A DNA stretch of 64,000 nucleotides. It comes from Streptomyces sp. HPF1205. GTDB taxonomy: Bacteria > Actinomycetota > Actinomycetes > Streptomycetales > Streptomycetaceae. Shown piece after piece: positions 1-8,065 of this stretch. How positions within the stretch are numbered: position 1 is the first letter of the stretch; each line of letters opens with the position of its first letter. The translations under genes and the position numbers were made by a program. Below the pieces are notes generated by a model. The model had not been told where the DNA came from. It saw nothing but the letters and a program-made list of their open reading frames with translations, and ran no database searches. The DNA is taken from positions 124,001 to 188,000 of the forward strand of contig NZ_JAINVH010000002.1 in assembly GCF_020400825.1 (NCBI RefSeq), written 5' to 3'.

Positions 1-577
1 GCACCCGGTACGTCAGGACGCCGATGACGCCCGCCAGGCCGTAGCTGACCCCTATGTCGACGGTGTGCGCCAGCGAGTGCGGCAGCCGCTGGTCCCTGAT
101 GCCCAGACGCACCGCCTTCTGGCTGATCAGGGTCGCGCCCACGTGCGCGACCGCCACGACCAGCAGCCACCGCCAGGTGCCCAGCCAGCGCTCGGCCGTG
201 GCGTGCACCAGCTCGAACAGCGCCACGTAGAACACGAAGCCGGACGGCGTCTCGATCCACAAGGCGCTGCCGATCAGTACCCTGATCGGGTGATGGCGCA
301 GCTCGACCAGGTTGGTGCTCACGCTGTGCAGCAGGTACGACCGCAGGGCCGGCGAGGAGACCGCCACGACGACAGTGGTGACGGCGAGTATCCCCAGCCA
401 GATGTGGGTGCCGGGCGTGGACCGCACCCATTGCCGCGCCCTCCGCGCGGCCGGCCCGGCGCATGGCCCCCGCCGCCCCGCCACCGAGGTCGCGCGGCCG
501 CGCCGCAGGGCGAGCGGCGGGCCGGCGCGGTCCTGCGGGGACGGGGGCTCGGAGGTCTCCGGTATCTGCGGGGCCAT
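1..577 (-). CDS. Rhomboid-like integral membrane protein (3' end beyond window)
   Basis: Reading leftward from ATG at 577, an open frame runs off the window edge after about 192 codons. The N-terminal 60 residues are polar and Pro/Arg-rich. Hydrophobic segments follow, including THIWLGILAVTTVVVAV and a rhomboid-like signature (NLVELRHHPIRVLIGSALW). This arrangement matches the actinobacterial rhomboid-like membrane proteins. I see no GxSG serine-protease motif in the visible part, so a protease role is not supported. The gene follows a strong hairpin (603-638) that separates it from the ABC operon upstream, so it probably has its own promoter in 578-602 or is reached by read-through. The C-terminus cannot be judged. 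Confidence 0.7.
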   Translation of the reverse strand, partial: MAPQIPETSEPPSPQDRAGPPLALRRGRATSVAGRRGPCAGPAARRARQWVRSTPGTHIWLGILAVTTVVVAVSSPALRSYLLHSVSTNLVELRHHPIRVLIGSALWIETPSGFVFYVALFELVHATAERWLGTWRWLLVVAVAHVGATLISQKAVRLGIRDQRLPHSLAHTVDIGVSYGLAGVIGVLTYRV

Positions 578-602
578 CGCCACCAGTGTCGGCCGGTCGG
601 CT

Positions 603-638
603 GTGAGCCGCCTGGGGGGGATCCGTCAGGCGGCTCAC
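603..638 (-). terminator. Hairpin terminator of the ABC operon
   Basis: A perfect 12-bp inverted repeat (GTGAGCCGCCTG at 603-614, its complement at 627-638) with a 12-nt loop lies about 65 bp past the stop of the last ABC permease gene. It has no T-tract, as usual for Streptomyces terminators. Confidence 0.75.
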
Positions 639-704
639 GCGGCCGGCGAGCGGCCCCCGTACTCCTCGTCGCTCCCCTCGTCGCGTCCCGTGCCGCTTCC
701 GGCG

Positions 705-1508
705 TCACTCCTCGCCGGCGATCTTCAGCGTGCGCAGCTTGCGAGTGGCGAACCAGGTGGCCGCGGTGGTGACCACGACCAGCAGCACGACCGCCGTGGG
801 CAGGCTCACGTCCGAGGCGACCAGGTCCCCCTTGGCGACCTTCTGGGCGATGGCCACGGCCCACTGCTGGACGCTAAGGGTGCGGGCGCCGGGCACCACG
901 TTGCCGATCACGCCCTCCCACAGCAGCGCGTAGACCAGGCCGACCACCACGGCGTGCCGGGTGATCACGCCGAGCATCAGGAAGATCGCCGCATAGGCGA
1001 CGCACGCCACGGCGGCGGCCAAGGCGTACGCGGAGGCCAGCCGCTGCCCGTTGCCGTTGAGGACGTATCCCGCGAGCAGGGTGGGTATCGCGCAGAACGC
1101 GACGGTGACGCCTATGGCGACGATCAGCTTGGTGGCGATGATGGTGCCGCGCCGGATCGGTTTGGCCAGCAGGTAGACGATCGAGCCGTCGTCGATCTCG
1201 GGGCCGATCGCCCCGGTTCCGGCGATCACCCCGACCAGCGGTACGACGCCGCTGAGCGCGAAGCCCTGCAGCAGGTCGTGCGCGGTGGCGTCGTCGGCCC
1301 CGGTCAGGCCGCGCACGGCCCCGGCGATGACCAGCAGCAGCGCGGGCAGCGCGAACAGCAGCAGGGCGCGGCGGCGGCCCAGCAGCGCCCGGTAGGTGAG
1401 CCGGCCCACGGTGCGGTGGAACAGCGCGGCGGCCGGGGCGGCGCCCGCGGCCCGGGAGGCGGACGGCTCCGGGGGGCGGGGCGGCCGCGTGGCAGTGGTG
1501 GCGGACAT
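705..1508 (-). CDS. ABC-2 type transporter permease (267 aa)
   Basis: A polar Ala/Pro-rich N-terminus of about 25 residues is followed by six predicted hydrophobic segments (for example LLLFALPALLLVIAGAV, VVGLVYALLWEGVIGNVV, VVLLVVVTTAATWFA), the usual layout of ABC-2 permeases. A lumenal segment with acidic residues (GPEIDDGSIVYLL) is typical of the NosY/ABC2_membrane families. The start is set by AAGGAG nine bases upstream of ATG. It begins 13 bp after the ATPase gene at 1522-2439 and is the last gene of a four-gene operon, so it pairs with that ATPase as an export complex in the cytoplasmic membrane. The substrate is unknown. Confidence 0.85.
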   Translation of the reverse strand: MSATTATRPPRPPEPSASRAAGAAPAAALFHRTVGRLTYRALLGRRRALLLFALPALLLVIAGAVRGLTGADDATAHDLLQGFALSGVVPLVGVIAGTGAIGPEIDDGSIVYLLAKPIRRGTIIATKLIVAIGVTVAFCAIPTLLAGYVLNGNGQRLASAYALAAAVACVAYAAIFLMLGVITRHAVVVGLVYALLWEGVIGNVVPGARTLSVQQWAVAIAQKVAKGDLVASDVSLPTAVVLLVVVTTAATWFATRKLRTLKIAGEE

Positions 1509-1521
1509 CTCGTGCGGCTCC

Positions 1522-2439
1522 TTATGCCGTGACCAGGTAGGAGAAGACGCTCTCCAGGGACTCGTCCGAGGGCGAGACCGTGAAGAGCCGGATGCCGTGG
1601 TCGCGGGCGATCCGGGGCAGGAACTCGGTGAAGCCCGCGAAGTCCACGGCCTGGATGAGCAGCGCCCTTTCGGTGCGGTCCAGCTCGATCCCGGCCGTGG
1701 AGCCGTGCGCTATCAGTGCCGACGCGAGCCGCCGGTCGTCGCTGGACCGTACGAGGTAGCGGTGCGGGCGGTCGGTCATCAGGCGGCGGATCTTGCGGAA
1801 GTCGCCGGAGGCGGCGTGCCGGCCGGCCACCACGACCTCGATGTGGTGGGCGAGCTGCTCGACCTCCTCCAGGATGTGGGAGGAGAACAGCACGGTCCGC
1901 CCCTGCGCGCCCATCCGCCGCAGCAGGTCCATGAGCTGCAGCCGCTGCCTGGGGTCCATGCCGTTGAACGGCTCGTCGAGCAGCAGCACCGACGGGTCGT
2001 GGACCAGCGCGGACGCCATCTTGGCGCGCTGCCGCATGCCCTTGCTGTAGGTGTCGATCCGCCGGTCCTGGGCGTACTCCATCTCCACCGTGGCCAGCGC
2101 GCGCTGGGCGGCGGCGCCCGGGTCGGGCAGGCCGTGCAGCTCGGCGTTGGCGACGACGAACTCGCGCGCGGTCAGGAAGTCGTACATCGCCTCGCGTTCG
2201 GGGACGATGCCGATCTGGCGGTACACCTGCTCGTTGCGCCAGATGGTGGTGCCGTCGAGGGTCACGGAGCCGCTGGAGGGGGCGAGGAAGCCCGCCATCA
2301 TGTTGATGAGGGTGGACTTGCCCGCGCCATTGGGGCCGAGCAGGCCGGTGACGCCGGGGCCGATGGTCATCGTGATGTCGTTGACGGCCACCACGTTGCC
2401 GAACCAGCGGGACACCTTGTCGATGCCGATCGTCGTCAT
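1522..2439 (-). CDS. ABC transporter ATP-binding protein (305 aa)
   Basis: A single ABC domain is followed by a C-terminal extension of about 90 residues. Visible motifs are Walker A GPNGAGKST (about residue 38), signature YSKGMRQR and Walker B VLLLDEP with the H-loop SSHILEEVE. The ATG overlaps the stop of the upstream permease gene by ATGA (2436-2439), so translation is probably coupled. Sequence type is CcmA/YhaQ-like, as in ATPases serving ABC-2 exporters. It pairs with the permease at 705-1508 and/or 2436-3392. Confidence 0.9.
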   Translation of the reverse strand: MTTIGIDKVSRWFGNVVAVNDITMTIGPGVTGLLGPNGAGKSTLINMMAGFLAPSSGSVTLDGTTIWRNEQVYRQIGIVPEREAMYDFLTAREFVVANAELHGLPDPGAAAQRALATVEMEYAQDRRIDTYSKGMRQRAKMASALVHDPSVLLLDEPFNGMDPRQRLQLMDLLRRMGAQGRTVLFSSHILEEVEQLAHHIEVVVAGRHAASGDFRKIRRLMTDRPHRYLVRSSDDRRLASALIAHGSTAGIELDRTERALLIQAVDFAGFTEFLPRIARDHGIRLFTVSPSDESLESVFSYLVTA

Positions 2440-3392
2440 GACAGGCCCACCTTCTTGTAGCGGCGCATCAGCAGGCCGAAGCAGCCCGCTGTGGCGCCGA
2501 CGAGGACCAGCAGGTAGACCAGGCCGGCGAGCGTGCTCGACGGGCCCGAGGCGTGCGGGAAGGCGGAGGTCGCGCCGAGGAACCAGGTCTGGAAGCCGTC
2601 GATGAGGGTGATCGGCGAGAAGACCCCGAGCCAGCCGATCACGTGGTAGCGCTCCTGGTTCTGGGCGATGCCCTGGACGCTGGAGACGGCGGCGTAGGTG
2701 ATCACGAACACGGCGATGATCGCGGCCACTCCGAAGCCCCGCCGCGGGGTGACGGCCGCGATGACCAGGCTTATCCCGGCGAACAGGAGGGAGAGGAGGA
2801 GTGCGGACACCAGGCTCTTCGCAAACCCGGCGGTCTGGTGGGCGAAGCCGAGCTTCGCCAGCAGCGCGCCGACGTAGAGGATGACGAGTGGCAGCGCCGT
2901 CAGCAGGAACAGCGCGGTGGCCAGCGCCGCGTACTTCGCCGACACGTAGTCGACGCGCTCTATCGGACGCGAGAAGTACAGCGGGGTGGTCTTGAACCGC
3001 AGGTCGCGCGAGACGGACTGCGGCGCCTGGGAGGCGACGAAGAGGGTGATGACGGCCTGGAGCAGCACCGCGTACCGCGTGTACTCGACCGGCAGCTTGT
3101 CCATGTGCGTGAAGATCGTGACGGCCACCATGATCAGTGCCGGCGCGCACATCACGCCGAGCAGGATCATCGGCAGCACCTTGGACTTGGCACTGCGCCC
3201 CAGGCCGTAGGCACCGCGCAGGCTCTGGCTGAACAGGGACAGCCGGGCGTAGCCGCGGCCGAGGCGCGGGCCGTCGTACGTGCGGTACCCGATGTCGTGG
3301 ATGACGTCGGCGGGCGGCGCGGCGGCGGGCGCGGGCGCCGGCGGTCCGGCCACCTTCCCCCCTGCCGTCGCGACCACGTCAGGCTGCGACAC
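2436..3392 (-). CDS. ABC transporter permease (318 aa)
   Basis: The GTG start at 3392 is preceded by AAGGAG at a good distance; upstream in-frame codons lie inside the previous gene. An N-terminal Ala/Pro-rich tract (about 30 residues) is followed by a conserved-looking block (DIGYRTYDGPRLGRGYARLS) and about six hydrophobic segments. The YRxYxGPR element is typical of a large family of actinobacterial ABC permeases. The start overlaps the end of the upstream ATPase gene by 14 bp, and the stop overlaps the next ATPase start by 4 bp. Substrate unknown. Confidence 0.87.
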   Translation of the reverse strand: MSQPDVVATAGGKVAGPPAPAPAAAPPADVIHDIGYRTYDGPRLGRGYARLSLFSQSLRGAYGLGRSAKSKVLPMILLGVMCAPALIMVAVTIFTHMDKLPVEYTRYAVLLQAVITLFVASQAPQSVSRDLRFKTTPLYFSRPIERVDYVSAKYAALATALFLLTALPLVILYVGALLAKLGFAHQTAGFAKSLVSALLLSLLFAGISLVIAAVTPRRGFGVAAIIAVFVITYAAVSSVQGIAQNQERYHVIGWLGVFSPITLIDGFQTWFLGATSAFPHASGPSSTLAGLVYLLVLVGATAGCFGLLMRRYKKVGLS

Positions 3393-4323
3393 GGCTTTCT
3401 CCTTCCTGTGCTGCGGCTTCCCGGTCGTCCTCGTCGGTGAACAGTTCGGCGATGCGGTGGCGGCGCTGCTCCATGCGGACCAGGCCGACGCCGAGTCCGG
3501 CCACGGCGTCCCGGACCGCGTCGTACGTCTCCTCACCCGCTATGTCGACCATCAGCAGGTGGCCGGCCGGCTGGACGGTGAGGCCGGCGGCCTTCAGCAC
3601 GTCGAGCAGTTCCCGCTCGCGGTCGGTGACCTCGACCGCCAGGGAGGCGGTGGCCTGCGTGAACTCGCTGGTGGAGGAGGCCCGCAGCAGCTTTCCGCCG
3701 TCGATGACGACGATGTGGTCGCTGGTGCGCTCCAACTCGCCCAGCAGGTGGGAGGTGACCAGCACCGAGATGCCGAAGTCGGTCCACACCCGGCGGATGA
3801 GACCGAGCATCTCGTCGCGGCCCACCGGGTCCAGGCCGTTGGTCGGCTCGTCCAGCAGCACCAGCTTGGGGTCGTGGACCAGCGCTTGGGCGAGCTTCAC
3901 GCGCTGCTTCATGCCGGTGGAATAGCCGCCCATCGGGCGGTACCGCTCCTCGTAGAGCCCCACGTGGCGCAGGGTGTCGGCGGTGCGCTCGCGCGCCGCG
4001 GTCGGCGGCAGCCCCGACATGCGGGCCATGTGGACGACGAACTCCGTCGCCGACACGTCCGGCGGCAGGCAGTCGTGCTCGGGCATGTAGCCGACGAGCC
4101 CGCGGATGCGCGCGCCCTCGGTGGCCACGTCCAGTCCCAGCACGGCGGCTCGACCCTCGCTGGCCGGGGAGAGCCCCAGCAGGATCTTGATCAGGGTCGA
4201 CTTGCCGGCCCCGTTGGCACCCACCAGTCCGGTCACGCCGGAGGTGACGTCCACGGTCAGCCGGTCGAGAGCGGTCACCCTCGGGTACCGCTTGCTCAGA
4301 CTTTCGGTAGCGATCACATTCAC
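3379..4323 (-). CDS. ABC transporter ATP-binding protein, first gene of operon (about 314 aa)
   Basis: Walker A GANGAGKST, signature YSTGMKQRVK, Walker B LVLLDEP and the H-loop TSHLLGELE are all present. The C-terminal 100 residues (EVTDRERELLDVLKAAGL...) resemble the regulatory extension of ABC-2-linked ATPases. The start is uncertain: GTG at 4323 or 4317 fits the family N-terminus (IATESLSKRYPRVTALD), but neither has a clear ribosome binding site, so a leaderless or poorly initiated message is possible. An upstream GTG at 4428 would add a low-complexity N-terminus with an unsuitable SD spacing. It heads the four-gene operon 4323-705. Confidence 0.85.
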   Translation of the reverse strand: MNVIATESLSKRYPRVTALDRLTVDVTSGVTGLVGANGAGKSTLIKILLGLSPASEGRAAVLGLDVATEGARIRGLVGYMPEHDCLPPDVSATEFVVHMARMSGLPPTAARERTADTLRHVGLYEERYRPMGGYSTGMKQRVKLAQALVHDPKLVLLDEPTNGLDPVGRDEMLGLIRRVWTDFGISVLVTSHLLGELERTSDHIVVIDGGKLLRASSTSEFTQATASLAVEVTDRERELLDVLKAAGLTVQPAGHLLMVDIAGEETYDAVRDAVAGLGVGLVRMEQRRHRIAELFTDEDDREAAAQEGESRVAA

Positions 4324-4470
4324 GTGTTCGAAGGTAGTGGCGCGCGCCACACCGGTCGTCCCTCCGTGGTCTGGCATCGCGCCACGCTCAGCTACTCCTC
4401 GGGGCTGACCTCCCGTAGGGGAACTCACTCCTGTGGGTGTCAGGGATCAGGGTCGGTGTCGGGAATCGAG

Positions 4471-4479
4471 TTATCCACA
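4471..4479 (+). promoter_or_regulatory. Isolated DnaA-box match
   Basis: TTATCCACA matches the E. coli DnaA-box consensus and is one base from the Streptomyces preferred TTGTCCACA. It lies in the divergent promoter region between the ABC operon and the hydrolase-SDR gene. A single site has uncertain meaning. Confidence 0.35.
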
Positions 4480-4495
4480 GGCGTGGAGCGGGGCC

Positions 4496-4535
4496 TTGAA
4501 ACTCGCATCGGACGATGTCACATTGAGTGATGTCA
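4496..4535 (+). promoter_or_regulatory. Candidate promoter and GATGTCA direct repeat
   Basis: TTGAAA (4496-4501), a 17-bp spacer and CACATT (4519-4524) form a plausible housekeeping promoter for the gene starting at 4603. GATGTCA occurs twice, 15 bp apart (4514-4520, 4529-4535), over the -10 region, which could be an operator. A 10-bp purine-rich tandem (AGGCCGAGGA) follows at 4546-4565. Confidence 0.3.
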
Positions 4536-4602
4536 GTGTGGAACGAGGCCGAGGAAGGCCGAGGAAGGCCGGGAGGGCCGAAGGGCTGGGGGGGGTGAGG
4601 AC

Positions 4603-6561
4603 ATGGACGGCGTGTCCGAGGGGCTGGACGAGGTCCCCGAAAGCGGGGGCGGCGCGACCGGGCCGGAGCAGGCGGAAAGCCCGCCGGAAGGACCGGCCCG
4701 GGATCCGGTGGTCGGGCGGATGCGGGAGCGGTTCGTCGCGGGCGCCGACGGGCTCCGGCTGTGCGTCGTGGAGTACGGCGAGTACGGGGAGAACGGGGAG
4801 CCCGGCGAGGACGGGAAGCACGGGACGGATACGGGAGGGCAGAAGCGGCCCACGGTGGTGCTGCTGCACGGCTACCCGGACAGCAAGGAGGTGTGGTCGC
4901 CGGTCGCCGAGCTGCTCGCCGAGCGGTTCCACGTGGTGCTCTACGACGTACGCGGGCACGGCCGCTCGGCGGCGCCCTCGCCGCTCAGAGGCGGCTTCAC
5001 CCTGGAGAAGCTCACCGAGGACTTCCTGGCCGTGGCCGACGCGGTGAGCCCGGAGCGGCCGGTGCACCTGGTCGGACACGACTGGGGCTCCGTGCAGGGG
5101 TGGGAGTTCGTCACCGTGGCCGCCACCCGGGGCCGGATCGCCTCGTTCACCTCCGTCTCGGGCCCGTGCCTCGACCACTTCGGCCACTGGATCAGGCGCC
5201 GGGTGCGCCGCCCCACCCCGCGCCGCGCCGCCCAGGTGCTGCGCCAGGGTGCCAAGTCCTGGTACGTGTACGCGCTGCAGACCCCGGTCCTGCCCGAACT
5301 CGCCTGGCGCGGCGTGCTCGGCAGGCAGTGGCCCAAGATGCTGGCCCGGGCGGAAAAGCTGCCGCTCGATGGCTACCCGACCGCCTCGTTGCCGCGGGAC
5401 GCCGTCCACGGCGCCTGGCTGTACCGGGACAACGTCCGCCGGCGCCTGGGCCGGCCCCGGGACGACGCCTACGCGCACGTCCCCGTACAGCTCGTGACTC
5501 CCACGGACGACGCCTTCCTGTCCGCCCATCTCCACGACGACCTGGAGGAGTGGGTGCCCCGGCTGACCCGGCGCACCCTGCCCGCCAAGCACTGGGTGCC
5601 GCGCTCCCGCCCCGGCCAACTGGCCCGGTGGATCACGGACTTCGTGGCCACCGCCGAGGCCGGCGGCGCGCCGGACGCCATCACGGCCGGCGCTCCGGAA
5701 GTGCCGTCGGTGCTGGGGAAGGCGCTGCCCGGGGCCAAGGAGCGGTTCGCGGGGCAGTTGGTGCTCGTGACCGGGGCGGCCAGCGGGATCGGGCGGGCCA
5801 CGGCGTTCGCCTTCGCCGAGGCCGGCGCGCGGATCGTGGCGGTGGACCGGGACGCCGGGGGCGCCGCCCGTACCGCGGAGCTGGCCCGGCTGCTCGGAGC
5901 GCCCGAGGCATGGCCGGAGACGGTGGACGTGTCGGACGCGGTCGCCATGGAGAAGCTCGCCGCACGGACCGCCGGCGTCTACGGCGTGCCGGACGTAGTG
6001 GTGAACAACGCCGGGATCGGCCTGGCCGGCCGCTTCCTGGACACCACCCCCGAGGACTGGAAACAGGTGCTCGACGTCAACCTGTGGGGCGTCATCCACG
6101 GCTGCCGGCTGTTCGGCAGGCAGCTGGTCGAGCGTGGCCAGGGCGGCCACATCGTCAACGTCGCGTCCGCCGCCGCCTTCCAGCCCTCCCGCGCCCTGCC
6201 CGCGTACAGCACCTCCAAGGCCGCCGTCCTCATGCTCAGCGAGTGCCTGCGTGCGGAGCTGGCACCGCACGGCATCGGGGTCACCGCGATATGCCCCGGC
6301 ATCGTCAACACCCCGATCGCCGCCTCCGCCCGGCACGTCGGGGTCGACGACGAGGAGCAGGAGCGCCGCAGGTCTCGCAGCGCCCGTCTCTACCGCCTGC
6401 GCAACTACCCGCCGGAGAAGGTAGCGAGGGCGGTCCTGCGCGCGGTGCGGCGCGATCTCGCGGTGGTGCCCGTCACGCCCGAGGCCCGCGGCGCGCGGCT
6501 GCTGTCGCGGCTCGCCCCCGGTTCACTGCGGGCCCTCGCCCGCGTCGATCCGCCGCTGTGA
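4603..6561 (+). CDS. Alpha/beta hydrolase (epoxide-hydrolase-like) fused to short-chain dehydrogenase (652 aa)
   Basis: Two enzymes in one chain. Residues about 85-360 form an alpha/beta hydrolase: oxyanion block LLHGYPDSKEVW, nucleophile elbow GHDWGS with Asp near residue 161 (Asp rather than Ser, as in epoxide hydrolases and haloalkane dehalogenases), and a late His in AKHWVPR. Residues about 380-630 form an SDR: NAD(P)-binding TGAASGIG near 389, NNAG, catalytic Ser in NVASAA and YSTSK near 534. Known actinobacterial SDR proteins of this composite type are annotated as probable oxidoreductases; the substrate is unknown. The start is fixed by GGTGAGG just before ATG. A glycine/glutamate-rich repeat (GEYGENGEPGEDGKHG) sits at about residues 60-75 inside the hydrolase N-terminus. 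Confidence 0.88.
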   Translation: MDGVSEGLDEVPESGGGATGPEQAESPPEGPARDPVVGRMRERFVAGADGLRLCVVEYGEYGENGEPGEDGKHGTDTGGQKRPTVVLLHGYPDSKEVWSPVAELLAERFHVVLYDVRGHGRSAAPSPLRGGFTLEKLTEDFLAVADAVSPERPVHLVGHDWGSVQGWEFVTVAATRGRIASFTSVSGPCLDHFGHWIRRRVRRPTPRRAAQVLRQGAKSWYVYALQTPVLPELAWRGVLGRQWPKMLARAEKLPLDGYPTASLPRDAVHGAWLYRDNVRRRLGRPRDDAYAHVPVQLVTPTDDAFLSAHLHDDLEEWVPRLTRRTLPAKHWVPRSRPGQLARWITDFVATAEAGGAPDAITAGAPEVPSVLGKALPGAKERFAGQLVLVTGAASGIGRATAFAFAEAGARIVAVDRDAGGAARTAELARLLGAPEAWPETVDVSDAVAMEKLAARTAGVYGVPDVVVNNAGIGLAGRFLDTTPEDWKQVLDVNLWGVIHGCRLFGRQLVERGQGGHIVNVASAAAFQPSRALPAYSTSKAAVLMLSECLRAELAPHGIGVTAICPGIVNTPIAASARHVGVDDEEQERRRSRSARLYRLRNYPPEKVARAVLRAVRRDLAVVPVTPEARGARLLSRLAPGSLRALARVDPPL

Positions 6562-6690
6562 GCCCGGCGGGGCCCCGCGCCCGGCCGCCCGGCGCGGCGC
6601 CCCGACGCGCCGGGCCCCGGACACGGCGCGGGGCCGGACCGGAGCGGAGGAGGCGCCGGGACCTGTTCCGAAGCAGCCCAGGGGCAGTCA

Positions 6691-6790
6691 CGGAGGAGTT
6701 CCGAGGGAATGCCGGAGGAGTCTTGAAGAAGCGCCGGAGGAGTCTGGAGAAGTGCCGGAGAGGGCCGGTGGAGTGAGGAGTGGGAGGTGA
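6691..6790 (+). repeat. Purine-rich GGAGGAGT repeats upstream of the MerR gene
   Basis: The segment contains several copies of CCGGAGGAGTC-like sequence in a nearly pure purine strand, ending at the ribosome binding site of the MerR gene. Each copy resembles a Shine-Dalgarno sequence, so it may hold 30S subunits or reflect slippage. No function is shown. Confidence 0.4.
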
Positions 6791-6794
6791 CGAG

Positions 6795-7946
6795 GTGAGC
6801 ATCGCCGCCGGGGAGCGCGCGTACCGGATCGAGGACCTGTCGCGGCTGAGCGGGACCACGGTCCGTACGATCCGCGCCTACACCGATCGCGGACTGCTGC
6901 CCAGGCCGGAGCGGCGGGGCCGGGCGAACGTGTACGACGACACACACCTGGCCCGGCTGCGGCGGATCGCCGCTCTGCTGGAGCGCGGGTACACCTTGGC
7001 CAGCATCAAGGAACTGCTGGCCGCCTGGGACGCCGGCACCGGCCTGGGCGGGGTGCTGGGACTGGTCGACGAGGTGGACCGCCCCTGGTCCGACGAGACG
7101 CCGGTCCGGATCACCTCGGAGGAGCTGACGGCCGTCTTCGGCGGTGTCACCGACCTGACCGCGATCGACGACGCCTTGGAGCTGGGCATCCTGGAACGGG
7201 TCCCGGGAGCGGACGACGAGTACCTGGTCCCCAGCCCCCGCGAGCTCGCCGTGGCCGAGGAGTTGCACGCGGCCGGCGTCCCGCTGTCGGCGATCTCCGG
7301 CCACCTGCGCGAGCTGCGGGGTCAGGTCGAGCACATTTCGGAGCGGTTCCTGGAGTTCACCACGGAGTACGTCTTCCAGCGGTTCCTCGGCCATCCTCCC
7401 AGCGACGCCGAGGCCGCGGAAGCCGCCGACCTGGTCCGCCGTCTGCGCCCGCTGGCCCGGCAGACGCTCGACGCCGAGCTCGCCCGCGCCATGAGCAAGG
7501 GCGCCTCGGAGGCGGTGCGCCGTCATCTGGGCGGCGTCCTCGCGACCCCTCCCGCCTCCCCCGCCCCGGCGGCGCCCCCGGCGTCCGACCGGCACCCCGT
7601 CGAGCCGCACACTGCCGAGCCGCCCGCGGCTCCTGCTCCCGCCGCGCTCCACGGCACGGACTCGCGCCCCGCCGAGCCGGATCCCGCTCGGCCGGATCCC
7701 ACCGAGCCGCCCGCGGCCCCGAGCGGTGGGCTGTCGGCCGAGGCGTCCGGCCCTTCCGGTCCGGAGACGCCCGTGTCTCTCCCGGCCGGCACTGTCGCCG
7801 CGGTGCGTGAGCTGGTCGGCCCCGACCGCATAGCCGCGTTCGTGGCGGCGGCCACCGAGCGCGAGGTGGCGGCCCGCCGGATGGACGCCCTCGCGGGCGG
7901 CCGGTCCGGCGGCGCGGGCGCCCCCGGTTCTCCCGCGCCCCCCTGA
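6795..7946 (+). CDS. MerR-family transcriptional regulator (383 aa)
   Basis: The N-terminal winged helix is typical of MerR: YRIEDLSRLSGTTVRTIRAYTDRG, then a second helix region NVYDDTHLARLRRIAALLERGYTLASIKELL. A helical middle domain (residues about 90-235) and a low-complexity Pro/Ala linker (about 245-320) follow, with a short C-terminal helical block (VAAVRELVGPDRIAAFVAAATEREVAARR). No Cys or His metal motif is seen, so it is not a classic metal sensor. The GTG at 6795 has GGGAGGT eight bases upstream; GTG at 6780 is less well placed. It runs into the LLM gene, which is on the other strand. Confidence 0.85.
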   Translation: MSIAAGERAYRIEDLSRLSGTTVRTIRAYTDRGLLPRPERRGRANVYDDTHLARLRRIAALLERGYTLASIKELLAAWDAGTGLGGVLGLVDEVDRPWSDETPVRITSEELTAVFGGVTDLTAIDDALELGILERVPGADDEYLVPSPRELAVAEELHAAGVPLSAISGHLRELRGQVEHISERFLEFTTEYVFQRFLGHPPSDAEAAEAADLVRRLRPLARQTLDAELARAMSKGASEAVRRHLGGVLATPPASPAPAAPPASDRHPVEPHTAEPPAAPAPAALHGTDSRPAEPDPARPDPTEPPAAPSGGLSAEASGPSGPETPVSLPAGTVAAVRELVGPDRIAAFVAAATEREVAARRMDALAGGRSGGAGAPGSPAPP

Positions 7947-7977
7947 GGGACCGGCACGTGGGGCCGCGCGTCGGCGG

Positions 7978-8036
7978 CCGGCGGGCCGGGGGACGTCGGC
8001 GGGCCGGAGGTCCGGCGGGCCGGGGGACGTCGGCGG
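7978..8036. repeat. 25-bp direct repeat in a convergent intergenic region
   Basis: A 25-bp sequence beginning CCGGCGGGCCGGGGGACG occurs at 7978-8002 and again, identically, at 8012-8036. It lies between the converging stops of the MerR and LLM genes, so both transcripts would carry it in their 3' ends. Confidence 0.6.
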
Positions 8037-8065
8037 CTGGGCACATCCCATCCCGCCCCGGCGCT

